NCBI GenBank assembly: GCA_001600355.1
Contig: BCJU01000001.1
Span: 2,811,178-2,875,177, forward strand
Source: Meira nashicola
Lineage: Eukaryota > Basidiomycota > Exobasidiomycetes > Exobasidiales > Brachybasidiaceae
Reading direction: 5' to 3'
Length of the DNA stretch: 64,000 bases
Part shown: piece by piece, positions 1 to 10,072 of the stretch
How the letters are laid out: each line of letters opens with the position of its first letter
How positions within the stretch are numbered: position 1 is the stretch's first letter
Notes under the pieces: generated by a model
The model's database searches: none
Told to the model about the DNA's origin: nothing
What the model saw: only the letters and a program-made list of their open reading frames with translations
Program-made: the position numbers and the translations under genes

Positions 1-237
1 GTTCCCCTTTTTTTTAAACGTTACGGGCCCTTAATTGTTGTCGGGCAAGTCGGCATTCGAATTAAAGTCGGTATATGCTTTGATTTTTAATGCCGAGGAG
101 AATTTCATGCATTCCGTGGAGATGATTTTCGATTTCGATTGATCGATTAACAAATCCGATTTATAGTAATAAAAATGAGTAAGAGATGTAGAATACAGTT
201 TATAATATAATATAATGCAATTTTACCAATTATCATC

Positions 238-1863
238 TCAATAAAAGAAAGAAGGATCAGCGCCGTATCTTTTTGCTAATTCTTTTTGCAATTCTTGCTT
301 TTTGATCACAAATGCGTTATGTTCATCAATCTTTCCGTGGATATGATCAACAACTTTCATCAAAATCATTGCTTCGCTTCTTGGACCGCTTTTGCTGTCC
401 ACATTTCCTCCTCCTGTCGCATTCCCATCTCCAGGCTTTCTTTTCTTTCCTCTCTTTGCGTCCCCTTCTTCTGCATCCTCTTCTTCATCTTCTTCTTCTT
501 CGTCATCATCTTCGCCGCCATCTTCATCCATACTTTCACGAAGGCTAGGTACTAAAGAGCATAAAAGCTCATATCCTTTTCGAATATTTGCCCTTCGCTT
601 TTGTTCACTAGCAATGTGATTTGCTTTCTTTTCCGCTTCCGTTAAAAGAACGTGAGATTGCTTCTTCTTTCCCGAATTCGCTCCTTCTTCTCCATCCTCA
701 TCATCATCTGCAGAAGTACCTCCTCTTCCTCCTTGAGATTGTTTAGCATCCTTTCGATCTTTGCGGATATTTGCACTCAATCCTTGTGCTTTCCTCTTCA
801 TTTGTTCTTCACGTAAATCTTTCAAGTGCGGTTGCAATCGTTTAAGAGATGGCGAAAAGAATGCTTCATATATATTTGATGGAATAACGTTCGACTGTGC
901 TACCTTTTCCACATCCAGAATAGGCAAAGGAGGCCTGGGGGCGGGTGTGAAAGTATACGTACCATCCAATTCAGAATTTGTTGATTGAGAATGGGTCATT
1001 TTGCTTTTTTGGCCACCACCCTTTTTGCCTTTGACAGGTTCACTTCCGCTTGGGTTCATTGCTTCTTGAGCAGGCATGCCATTCCAATTCTGATTGGGTA
1101 CAAATTGACCTGAGATTTGTTGCTGTTGTGGAAAGTAAGGGAATGAAGCTGGTCGATGATTTGGTAGGTGACTCAGACTTCCGCTTCCAGGAAACTGATG
1201 ACTGCTAGGAAAATGAGCTCCCAATACGCTCAAATCGCCTGATTGAGATGTGACTGGATGTTGTACAGTATTCGAGCTTATACCAGACATACCAGCCGGA
1301 ATAGCATCATTATTTTGTTGTGCATTTGACATGAATGCAGCCCAAGCATTCGGTCCTCCATCACGATAGAGGCTCTGTCCGATCGTAGACGTGTCAGGTA
1401 AAGAAGACGGTCCGGCAAGACTGTTTCGATGGGAGAATTGTGAGTGATGCGCATTTTGCGATTGGTCTTGCTTTGGATTGGAAGCTATGTATTTATGTCT
1501 TTCCGCTTGAAGTGCTTGAAGTTGTTGTAATTGCCATTCTTTATTTTGTCCGTATCCTCCTCTACTCGATGCTATCGAATTGACATTATCATTACCAAAA
1601 GGCATGTTCGATATTCCTGCCAAAGATTGATTAGAATCTCCTCCATTTTCATTTGTTCCTGGGGCAGCACCCATTCCACCAATATTAGCAGGCAGTACGT
1701 TGGGTACCTTAAATCCTGGTGCGCCAACTGTGAAAGGATCAAATGATTCGGCGCTAGAAAAAGAAGCATTCATAAATCTTGCCTCATCCGAATTGAAGAG
1801 AGAAGAATTAGAAGAAGCAGAAGGGCCTGTGCTACTACTACTGGATGGCTCGGCGGTCGTCAT
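238..1863 (-). CDS. bHLH transcription factor with a long acidic loop
   Basis: The 541-residue product is a basic helix-loop-helix protein, presumably a nuclear transcription factor that binds E-box-like sites as a dimer. The bHLH sits at the extreme C terminus. The basic region plus helix 1 span about residues 416-442 and contain HIASEQKRR, with the His/Glu/Arg pattern of E-box binders. Helix 2 spans about 496-525, and the protein ends SFFY. The loop is about 50 residues long and starts with a nearly pure Asp/Glu run (about 446-468), followed by a KRGKKRK patch. Residues 1-400 are Ser/Asn/Gln-rich and show no other domain. The ATG at 1863 is the first in frame. The gene is divergent from the ArfGAP gene across 886 bp, and the 237 bases downstream hold only AT-rich 3' flank. 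The domain call is firm; the orthologue (Ino4-like or other) is not resolved. Confidence 0.85.
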   Translation of the reverse strand: MTTAEPSSSSSTGPSASSNSSLFNSDEARFMNASFSSAESFDPFTVGAPGFKVPNVLPANIGGMGAAPGTNENGGDSNQSLAGISNMPFGNDNVNSIASSRGGYGQNKEWQLQQLQALQAERHKYIASNPKQDQSQNAHHSQFSHRNSLAGPSSLPDTSTIGQSLYRDGGPNAWAAFMSNAQQNNDAIPAGMSGISSNTVQHPVTSQSGDLSVLGAHFPSSHQFPGSGSLSHLPNHRPASFPYFPQQQQISGQFVPNQNWNGMPAQEAMNPSGSEPVKGKKGGGQKSKMTHSQSTNSELDGTYTFTPAPRPPLPILDVEKVAQSNVIPSNIYEAFFSPSLKRLQPHLKDLREEQMKRKAQGLSANIRKDRKDAKQSQGGRGGTSADDDEDGEEGANSGKKKQSHVLLTEAEKKANHIASEQKRRANIRKGYELLCSLVPSLRESMDEDGGEDDDEEEEDEEEDAEEGDAKRGKKRKPGDGNATGGGNVDSKSGPRSEAMILMKVVDHIHGKIDEHNAFVIKKQELQKELAKRYGADPSFFY

Positions 1864-2749
1864 CTTTGTTGGATGAGCTACTTCTTTTTTTGAAACAAGG
1901 AAGAAAGCAAAGGCGCCGGATGGAAATGCGTTATTTTGAGAATGACTATCTGAAAGTCATCGAGAGAGTATTAATACTGAGCCCTATGTGATTGAAAAAA
2001 GGTGTTGCGATAATGCGAAATTCAAGAGTGCACGTTAAATCTTCCTTGCCAAGAGTGAAAGTTCACAGCTTTTTTTTGTCGCAACGATTTTGAAGAAATA
2101 TGTGTATCCTACAATAAATATTTGCAAAGCAATGGCCCGACTGAAGTTTTCTTTTCCTTTCGTCTCACTCGAACCACTTTATGGTTTGTCGTGGATGTAA
2201 TGTGTTAGAGAAAGAAGTCTGATGGAGAAGAAGAAAGTATGATTTAAGGCTTTTCAGTGAAATAAGTGAAAGGATGAAAGGATTCCGTCAATTAAGCGTA
2301 TGAAAGTCTTTTGTCTCAATTGGGGATTGAAAGCTTTTGGCAGTGTGGGGGCTTAAAAGCACTGTATTAAATGAAGTTTAACACAACCCGTCTTTCATCT
2401 GCGCCTGAGAACCGGCTTCGAAAGAAAAAAAAACATACATAGACTCCCAAGCCCAGAGCCCAGCGCAGCGCGGGCGCACACACTGCTCGGCCACGGCACT
2501 CTTTTTACATACCGAAGCGTGAATAGGAGAAAAAGTGTCAGCCACTCAGCCTTTAAGCGCCATGGATCTGTAGATGCATATTACACCCCACCTAGGTACA
2601 TATGTGCATACAGTACGTAGTCTAATTACATATGTAGGGTTTAGCCCGCTTTTATCAAAAGGGGTTCGTGCTTGTGCATGAACTTTGACAAGGATCATCT
2701 TGTTTGATTTATGTATACACACTTCCATCATCGACCTACAAAGCTGATC
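1864..2749. promoter_or_regulatory. bidirectional upstream region of bHLH and ArfGAP genes
   Basis: This 886-bp interval has no convincing gene and should hold both promoters. Visible elements are a GC-rich patch GCGCAGCGCGGGCGC near 2463-2477 in an otherwise AT-rich stretch, and two CATATG hexamers at 2599-2604 and 2629-2634 close to the ArfGAP start. No tRNA or repeat was seen. Confidence 0.5.
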
Positions 2750-5700
2750 ATGGCGAATGATTCGCTTCATACCATGCTTTATGAACACGTTCAAACGGCT
2801 GGCGGTAATCATATCCTTTTAAACGATCCAGCACAATTATCAATTTTAGGCATTCGAATCGCAGCACAATGCACGTTTGAGGAATTACAAAAATCGCGGA
2901 GGAATAGTTCAACTCCTATTGATAACTCTCATCAATCAACTTCCTCTCGACCAATAACAACATCGCAATTTAAACGAGAATATGAAGCGTCTTCTTCGGC
3001 TATATCTGGCGTAACTGCCTCGAGCTCGTCAAAAACAAATACTGCTTTTCCACCTTCCTCGTTTAAAGATCCTTTGGCTGGAAAAGATCAAGTTAAATCA
3101 AAAAGACCTAGATCCGTTGAGCTTGGAGCGAAAGCAAAAGGTGCAATGATTGATCTTGGAAGGAAAGGATTGTATGGTTTACGAAATTTTAGCAAATCCG
3201 ATATTTCTCAAGTACGTGATCAACATCAAATGGTCATTGCACCATCTATGAACGATACAGATGATTTGATTGCAATTAGTACTTCTAATGGTTCGATTGC
3301 TGGCGAACAACGTAGATCATCAAATCACTCTATCGTTGATTCAACCACATCAAAATCACAAAGCCTTTTATCCAATTCACAACCTTTTCCTTCTATGGAT
3401 AATACGGAACAAGAAACGATTCGAGCCACCAGCGTACGTAGTATCCTTCGCGTTCGACGCACGTATCGACTTCGTCCTTGCAGTATGACATACGGAAGGG
3501 AATCTCCTGCTTCAAGTCAAGCTGTGCCAATCAGTATTATCAATCGAGTTGAAGCAAGAAGTGCATCGATTGGAGGAGAAGATAGTGGCTGGGAAAGGTT
3601 AGAAAGTGCACCAACAGAATTCATGATGGATGCAGAACAAGAATTCACTTCCACTCTTTCAAATGAAGGCAGAGCGGGTCACTTTCACACCATCGAATCT
3701 CGCGATACATCTGAAGGTCAAGAAACAAGCGATTATGATTATACACAGGATAGTTGGGTGAATGACTCAAATATGAATTCGACAGGTGAAATGAATAAGC
3801 TGTTATTGAAAGTTACAAGTCCGTTTGAGACATTTGCACGAATTGCCGGATCAGAACGAATGGCATGTGGCTGGAAAGATGAAGTTGTATTGAAAATTCG
3901 ATTGCAACACAAATTAAATAACTCCAGTACCAATATGACACCGCTTTCTCCGTCTTTATCAAATCGAGCCACACCTGCAGGACCGCGAAAACCACGCTCT
4001 AGCTCACTGACTAGCGAAAGTAATGTTGGGAAACAACTTCTTTTCCTTTCCTGCAATTCTGCCAAAAAGCTGTGTGAAGCGATTGAAGCATCGCGGATCC
4101 GTCAAAATGGATTAATAGGACCGCTTTCTTCGCATTCATCTGCAAAATTAGAAGGCATTGACTGGGTACCTGTTCAAACTTCTACAACATCAAAGCCTAC
4201 AGATTTTGAGTGGAGTTGGAGAGATACATCCAATGGACAACAAGCCAAAATGCAAGTTGAATCAGGGGAAAATGCAGTCAAATGTGCTTGTGCTTTTGTG
4301 ATTTTGGATAATATGCAATCAACTGTTCAACCTCTTGCATTCTTCCAGTTTCTCATCAATAAATCATCACCCCCAATCGATCAAGACCTACAACAGAAAC
4401 CAACATTTGTTTGGATGGACGTTCCGCAAAAGCAATCTAACGATAAAGCACAACCAGAAGAGCTTTTCAACGGACAAGCTATCGGATTAGGTCTCGAAGG
4501 TGTAGATCCAAAGACTACTGCTCGCTCTCCTAGACCGAGTGAACTTCGCTCTCGTGCTACTTCTGACTCTGTTGATGAGGGTCAAATGAAGCTCAAAACT
4601 CGACTTTCACGTTCGTCAATACTTGCGACAAAGAATTCTGTTCATGTTCCTCAGCAATTGAACACTTCCGAGCAATTATTCGCAAGTCCAGGTTTACCAT
4701 TAAATACATCAAAATCTTTGATACATTTCTCTTCATCTGATCTCAACCATGTAGAACTTGAACTTGATGATGTCGAAAGCGATTCTCCAATCTTTCGAGC
4801 TGCTATTCAAAATATTGAAAGACGAACAACGAATTTGAAACGGATTGCAAAAGGTATGCTCAAGGCTGCAAATGATGTATCTCAAGCGACTGAAGAATTG
4901 CAAGTTACTGAAGTACGACTTGATCATACGTTTGAAGATATGGCAGCATTAATGCCTGCCACTTTTGGTCGTTTATCAAGTGATTGGCTATTCCGATCTC
5001 GTGAAGCGGAAAGAGAGAAACGTGAACAAACGATTGCCATGATGGAAATGCATGTAATCGCACCAATGCGTGCTGTGGCAGATATGTGTAGAGAATTAAT
5101 AGGACAGCTTAAAACATTTGATACGGAAAGCAAAGCATATTATTCAGCAACGCAAAAGTGGTTATCAAGCAAATCTTCCAATCAAATCGTTAATCCACAG
5201 CCAATTTTGAACGAATATTCACCCGAAGCTATCGGTTTTGACAAAGCAATGATGAAACAAGAAAAGCTTGATGAAAAACAAAAATGGCGCCAATTACGAT
5301 TCGATCTCTCAAGGTTTGAAATGTACAGAAGTATATGTACTCTTCATGAAGGTGAAGCAGAAATTCTCGTTGCCAGTCATATGCTTTCACTTTGCAGATG
5401 GCAATGCAAAGATTTCTCAGCTGAGAACGTTTTCCGTAATTTTGATTCTACCGCTCAAATTGAGATGATTAATGTGAAAGCCAAAGCAGATGCAGCGCTA
5501 GAAAGATGTTTGGATCTTGATCGTAAGATTGCCGATCATCAGCGAGTTATGCTCAGTCGAGAAGGTGAAGGACAAATGGGTATCGAACCTTCACCAATAC
5601 CTGACATTCCATCGGATAATCAACTTGGAATCGCTTCTCGTCAAACAGGATACAAATTGAAAAGTTTATTGACGTCAATTGGTGTAGGACATTTGACTTC

Positions 5701-8212
5701 TCCTACGTCGCACAGCCAACCATCTTCAGTTCGTCAACCGTTCTCGTGCCCTATACCTCCTGCCAGCAATTTTGAAAATGCAACAGAGAATGATTCTCCG
5801 TCTAAACAATCTCGACAACAAGCAATTTTAGAAAGTAAAAGTCCTATTGGTAGCATCGTAGCCACTTCACCTATTGTTCCTTCATCAGGTAACAAATGGC
5901 AAGCACGTTTACGATCTTTCTCGTTTTCCAAATCCCCTACCATGCACGATTCCGAACGTCGTTTGTTGTTTGATGGATATCATTCTACTCAAAGCCCAGT
6001 AACTCATGAAAGGGGAATCATTCCTGATGTGAATATCGTTACAGCTGAAACAATGATGGCAGATGCATCTCCTCGCAGAAGTGTATCCATGTCGGGAAAT
6101 AGACAAAGTCCTAACAAAAGGCCAATCACTTTAGACTTGAGTTCTTTAGCGTCTACTCAAGCACTTGTATCACCCAAAACGAAGAGGTCGTCTGACAATA
6201 ATCCCGCAAACGTTACCTTTCCTGCTTCAACTTCAAGGAATGCCGAACAAAATGCTAAATTTCACGCTTCTGATGATAAAGGTTTTTTGAGTACTTCCCA
6301 ACCACAGAGAAAGAAAGAAGGTATCCTTTGGGCAATGACAAAACCAATTCAAGGTATGGGAGGCTCAGATGCGCCTAAATCGGTTTCACGTTCACAAAAT
6401 TGGCGTGAATGTTGGGTTGTTTTATCTGGATCGGGACATTTAGGAGAGTATGCACATTGGAAAGATGCAAAAGCGATGACTCTTGAACCTTCTCAACCTT
6501 TGATTGATTTACGTTTTGCAACCGTACGTGAAGCAAGAGGAGTTGAAAGAAGATTTACGTTTGAAGTGATTACGCGAGAAAATAGAAGATTCTTTCAAGC
6601 TTCGAATGAAGAAGATATGAGAGGTTGGATTGGAGCAATCAGTTTTGCAATAGAATCTTTGATTAACGGTACCAGTTCAATTCGTCAAATCGATAAAGTT
6701 GCCCGTCATTCTGCAGCTCAAGCTATCGATTCATTTGGCACATCAACGGATAGTACTTCTGCGGTAGAATTCGGAGATGGAATGAGACATGTGTTTGATA
6801 ATGCACTATCGCCTTCTTCTTTGAATAGTATTGGAGCACATAAATCTTTCAGTCAAAGTTTGACAGATTTAAGTTCTGCAGCTAGTGGAAGGTTGTTTAA
6901 TCGTTATGGAAATCATAGCAATAATGGCAATTTTGCAAATCGAGATGATATATCCAAAGCAAAACGTGATAGTAAAAATATGCATGGATATGGTGGATCA
7001 CGAGGTCATTTGCTGGCTTTATCTGAAGGAGATCATGCAGGCTCTTCCTCTAATGGTGAAAGCTCCGAATACACAGACGCCAAAGAAGGTATGCCTTTCA
7101 CTCCTTCCAAGAATGAACGTCATTCACGTGGAATTTCCAACAATACTCCTGTATCTGGGTATATGGCAGGAATGGTAGGACAAAGCACACATCTCAACGT
7201 TGGTTCTACTGATGATAGAAGATCACATTCTTCTTCATCTTTGAACGTAAATACTGAATTTGACAAAAGGATTGAAGCAATGATTCATAGCAGTTATGGA
7301 TTAGAATCTTCTTCTTCACCAAATAGTGGTTCTGGCTTTCATAGTCGAGCTCATTCATCTCATCGTGATTCGAATGGATTAACTATGTCTTCTTCTGCTG
7401 CTTCTCGTAATCCATCTTCCATTGGTCCAAGCTCAGCAGACGAAGAAGGTCGTTTGATAAACAAACAAAAAGAAGAAGGATCAAATAAATTTTCAAGAGC
7501 TAGAGAAATTCTTGCAATTGCTTCTTTGCCGCAAAATAAACAATGCGCTGATTGTCGTAAACCTGATCCAAGATGGGCAAGTTGGAATTTGAACGGAATG
7601 CCATGTTGCATTTTCATTTGTATAGAATGTTCTGGAGTTCATCGTGGCTTAGGCGTAAGTGTGAGCAAAGTACGTAGCGTTGATTTGGATGATTGGAATG
7701 AACAACAAATCAAAGCAGCTCGAATTTGGGGCAATGAACGTGCGAATGCAATTTATGAAGCAAATAAGCCATATAATTGTACAGTTACTTCAATGGGAGA
7801 TATTCGAACGAAAGCATTTTGGAAGACAAAATATGTTGATCAAGCTTGGTTCTCCCTTCATCCTTCTTCAAGTAATAATGACTCAAATCAAACAATTATG
7901 GCCTCATCCGAAACAGCAGAAGAAGCAGAAGAAGAGGAAGATTTAAAACATGGCGATTTGACACTTTTACAAAGTTGGACAGAACAAAGAGAGGATTTAT
8001 CACCCTGGCAAAACTCTAACTACGATCAGCAAAAAACAGAAAAATCAAATATACCCAAAACAATGATCATTTCAAGTAATTCTTCTGAAAGAATCTTACA
8101 ACAATCTTCAGCACATAATCGATTAAGAACCTCATTACCACGTTCTGATTCAATGAATCACTCAACCGTTCAATCGAAATCTGCTGTTTCTTTGCCAAGA
8201 ATTTCAGCTTAA
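2750..8212 (+). CDS. BAR-PH-ArfGAP protein (centaurin / ASAP-ACAP type)
   Basis: The product (1820 aa from this start) is an Arf GTPase-activating protein, expected to stimulate GTP hydrolysis by Arf on curved membranes in secretory or endocytic traffic. In order: a Ser-rich N-terminal 650 residues; a BAR-like helical region (about 660-905); a disordered segment; a PH domain (about 1190-1305, ending in the conserved GWIGAI tryptophan helix); and the ArfGAP zinc finger (about 1580-1700) with CADC, then ICIEC and the GVHRGLG arginine-finger motif. The tail is acidic and Ser-rich. An ATG at 2711 would add 13 residues, but the ATG at 2750 (MANDSL) gives the more natural N terminus. Fungal BAR-PH-ArfGAPs (S. 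pombe Cnt5/Cnt6) are roughly half to two thirds this size; the excess is low-complexity insertion. Convergent with YJU2. Confidence 0.9.
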   Translation: MANDSLHTMLYEHVQTAGGNHILLNDPAQLSILGIRIAAQCTFEELQKSRRNSSTPIDNSHQSTSSRPITTSQFKREYEASSSAISGVTASSSSKTNTAFPPSSFKDPLAGKDQVKSKRPRSVELGAKAKGAMIDLGRKGLYGLRNFSKSDISQVRDQHQMVIAPSMNDTDDLIAISTSNGSIAGEQRRSSNHSIVDSTTSKSQSLLSNSQPFPSMDNTEQETIRATSVRSILRVRRTYRLRPCSMTYGRESPASSQAVPISIINRVEARSASIGGEDSGWERLESAPTEFMMDAEQEFTSTLSNEGRAGHFHTIESRDTSEGQETSDYDYTQDSWVNDSNMNSTGEMNKLLLKVTSPFETFARIAGSERMACGWKDEVVLKIRLQHKLNNSSTNMTPLSPSLSNRATPAGPRKPRSSSLTSESNVGKQLLFLSCNSAKKLCEAIEASRIRQNGLIGPLSSHSSAKLEGIDWVPVQTSTTSKPTDFEWSWRDTSNGQQAKMQVESGENAVKCACAFVILDNMQSTVQPLAFFQFLINKSSPPIDQDLQQKPTFVWMDVPQKQSNDKAQPEELFNGQAIGLGLEGVDPKTTARSPRPSELRSRATSDSVDEGQMKLKTRLSRSSILATKNSVHVPQQLNTSEQLFASPGLPLNTSKSLIHFSSSDLNHVELELDDVESDSPIFRAAIQNIERRTTNLKRIAKGMLKAANDVSQATEELQVTEVRLDHTFEDMAALMPATFGRLSSDWLFRSREAEREKREQTIAMMEMHVIAPMRAVADMCRELIGQLKTFDTESKAYYSATQKWLSSKSSNQIVNPQPILNEYSPEAIGFDKAMMKQEKLDEKQKWRQLRFDLSRFEMYRSICTLHEGEAEILVASHMLSLCRWQCKDFSAENVFRNFDSTAQIEMINVKAKADAALERCLDLDRKIADHQRVMLSREGEGQMGIEPSPIPDIPSDNQLGIASRQTGYKLKSLLTSIGVGHLTSPTSHSQPSSVRQPFSCPIPPASNFENATENDSPSKQSRQQAILESKSPIGSIVATSPIVPSSGNKWQARLRSFSFSKSPTMHDSERRLLFDGYHSTQSPVTHERGIIPDVNIVTAETMMADASPRRSVSMSGNRQSPNKRPITLDLSSLASTQALVSPKTKRSSDNNPANVTFPASTSRNAEQNAKFHASDDKGFLSTSQPQRKKEGILWAMTKPIQGMGGSDAPKSVSRSQNWRECWVVLSGSGHLGEYAHWKDAKAMTLEPSQPLIDLRFATVREARGVERRFTFEVITRENRRFFQASNEEDMRGWIGAISFAIESLINGTSSIRQIDKVARHSAAQAIDSFGTSTDSTSAVEFGDGMRHVFDNALSPSSLNSIGAHKSFSQSLTDLSSAASGRLFNRYGNHSNNGNFANRDDISKAKRDSKNMHGYGGSRGHLLALSEGDHAGSSSNGESSEYTDAKEGMPFTPSKNERHSRGISNNTPVSGYMAGMVGQSTHLNVGSTDDRRSHSSSSLNVNTEFDKRIEAMIHSSYGLESSSSPNSGSGFHSRAHSSHRDSNGLTMSSSAASRNPSSIGPSSADEEGRLINKQKEEGSNKFSRAREILAIASLPQNKQCADCRKPDPRWASWNLNGMPCCIFICIECSGVHRGLGVSVSKVRSVDLDDWNEQQIKAARIWGNERANAIYEANKPYNCTVTSMGDIRTKAFWKTKYVDQAWFSLHPSSSNNDSNQTIMASSETAEEAEEEEDLKHGDLTLLQSWTEQREDLSPWQNSNYDQQKTEKSNIPKTMIISSNSSERILQQSSAHNRLRTSLPRSDSMNHSTVQSKSAVSLPRISA

Positions 8213-8409
8213 TTGTGTTCTAATAAGTGTACAGTCTACTTTTGTATCATTATCTCTCATCTTTGTATAGCAATGAAGGCGTGTATTTTATGCTTTCCAT
8301 TTTGTACTTAGCAATGCATACCCATCCCTGTTCCAAAATCTGAATTAATTGTGACTAGAATACAATGAGGGTTTGTTGTTATACAGTATAATTTACAAAA
8401 AGTACATCT

Positions 8410-9396
8410 TTATGACTTCTTTTTCACTATGCCAAAGATGCTACTGCCTTTCTTTCTTTTCGTTGATGATGTAGGCATTGATGATTTGATCGGCACAGAA
8501 GAAGCGAAAGATGCTGATTTCGATGATCCTGAGGATAATTGGTTACGAGTTTCTTCTGACAATAACGACAAAACTTCAGGTTCCTTTTCATCCTTATCTT
8601 CACCGCCTGTATCGTTCCCATTCACATTGGTCCTTGCTCTTTTTACAGAGATTCCAGCGCTGAGAGGATTCTCAGTTTCGCTCTTGTCATCAGAGGCTCT
8701 CTTGACACCATTCAATGGAAAATTTGGTACAGCAGCCATATCTCTACCAAAGTACTTTTTCACCAAAGCTTCATCTTCCTCATCATCTAAACTTCTCTGC
8801 TTGACTTCTTTCTCTTTGCCTTTCTGTAGATGCTTAGCAAGAACTTCATCCGTATCAACTCTGTCGATACGAGCGTTTCTTGTTCGAATATCTTGCAGAG
8901 CGTCCATGATTTCCATCTCTCTCTTAGCCTCTTGCTGCCTTTTTTCTAATGCTTTCATCGGATCTTCATCTTCATCACTTTCCTCTACGCCTTCTTCTCT
9001 CATTATACGAGCCAACGGATCTCCTTCTTCCGTGTTCTCCTCCGTACCTTCCTTTGTTTCTCTCCATGGCTCAAAATTTCTTGATGCGCCATGTTCGACG
9101 GTATAATCTGTATTTTTCGGATCCGTTTTAAATGTAATTTCTGAAGAACAAGTTGGACATTTAAGATAAAATCGAAAAATTTTAATACCATAATAAACTT
9201 CTCCTTGAACAAGCTCTTTTCTTCCGTTAAACTTTTTACCTGCATAAACGTAATCTCCGCACGTATTACATCTCATACTAAAAGGAGCCATCAATCGAAT
9301 CGCTTCTTGACGATCTTTACCTTTTTTAAGTCTTGGAATCTTGGACGGATCGAAATCCGGTGGAAAGTATTTGTTCAATACCTTGCGTTCTGACAT
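8410..9396 (-). CDS. YJU2: pre-mRNA splicing factor YJU2/CCDC94
   Basis: The 328-residue protein belongs to the CWC16 family (Yju2, human CCDC94/YJU2), a step-one splicing factor that joins the Prp19-associated spliceosome and helps dock the branch helix. The conserved N terminus begins MSERKVLNKYFPPDFDPSKI and carries two CxxC zinc-ligand pairs, C43/C46 and C80/C83, followed by the TDPKNTDY(T)VE block typical of the family. Residues 120-328 are charged coiled coil and Lys/Ser-rich tail, as in orthologues. Length is normal. Convergent with the ArfGAP gene (197 bp) and divergent from RAD52. Confidence in the family is high; the paralogue Saf4/CCDC130 is less likely because of the N-terminal sequence. 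Confidence 0.93.
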   Translation of the reverse strand: MSERKVLNKYFPPDFDPSKIPRLKKGKDRQEAIRLMAPFSMRCNTCGDYVYAGKKFNGRKELVQGEVYYGIKIFRFYLKCPTCSSEITFKTDPKNTDYTVEHGASRNFEPWRETKEGTEENTEEGDPLARIMREEGVEESDEDEDPMKALEKRQQEAKREMEIMDALQDIRTRNARIDRVDTDEVLAKHLQKGKEKEVKQRSLDDEEDEALVKKYFGRDMAAVPNFPLNGVKRASDDKSETENPLSAGISVKRARTNVNGNDTGGEDKDEKEPEVLSLLSEETRNQLSSGSSKSASFASSVPIKSSMPTSSTKRKKGSSIFGIVKKKS

Positions 9397-10056
9397 CTTT
9401 ATAGATGGATTGCGCTACCGCCGAAGCTGGATATGCCTATTATCATACAACAAAGGTGGTAGTACAAAGGGAAGTGAAACAGATCGCGATGGCAAAAATA
9501 TCAAATTTACGCCAAACCAATACGCGGATGTCCGCCTCAATATGCACGCATGCTATTCTCCGACTGAGAACAATCGAAGGGCACTAGACCTCTCGCACCT
9601 CTTGCTTTTGCGCATACATTGTGCTCTTAGACCGGACGCGTAAAGCTGCTTCAACGCACTGCGTCATCAGTTTTTTCAAGAGCAACACAGGTTTGTAAAC
9701 AACAAGAAACTGAGCTAGAATAACTGCATTAGAACAGTCCAATTTTTTGCAGAAAAGAACAACACTTTATTGCATGAAATTTGGTTAAGGAAAAGGTAAA
9801 CCACTGAGTATATAATAAGAGCGATTCTGATGAAGTGCATACACCCCAAACCCCCACAACTGTCTTACAAGATTGCCAACAACAGCTGTTGTGGCGGCAT
9901 ACAACATCTCGCCCAAACGCATCATACCCTGAACTGTGTAGAATTCTTGATCTTCTACCCGTTGATGTTCTTGTACTGTCTGGATTCTCGCAGCCGAAAG
10001 AAACGTAAAGCAAAGTGATAAAGATAGTACGTTGAAGGGTATCAAATTGCGTAACA
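9397..10056. promoter_or_regulatory. bidirectional upstream region of YJU2 and RAD52
   Basis: This 660-bp interval presumably holds both promoters. It contains a perfect 14-bp palindrome ACAACAGCTGTTGT at 9879-9892, centred on an E-box CAGCTG. It also contains most of a small minus-strand reading frame listed separately. No other gene was seen. Confidence 0.5.
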
Positions 10057-10072
10057 ATGAACAGCTTCTCAT
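9785..10072 (-). CDS. possible small membrane protein (doubtful)
   Basis: A 95-codon frame starts with a signal-anchor-like stretch (a basic start, then a hydrophobic run FNVLSLSLCFTFLSA). It contains a second amphipathic or hydrophobic segment (LYAATTAVVGNLVRQLWGF) and ends SGLPFP. From an internal Met it would be a 46-aa single-span protein resembling small organellar membrane subunits in size only. Its first 16 bases overlap the RAD52 start on the other strand, and no family is recognised. It may be an accident of composition or antisense transcript. Confidence 0.2.
   Translation of the reverse strand: MRSCSLLRNLIPFNVLSLSLCFTFLSAARIQTVQEHQRVEDQEFYTVQGMMRLGEMLYAATTAVVGNLVRQLWGFGVYALHQNRSYYILSGLPFP

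Noticed and set aside
8429..9106. 225-codon plus-strand open frame
   Set aside because: Lies wholly antisense to the well-supported YJU2 gene and is Ser/Leu-rich from the complement of acidic codons; no family features.
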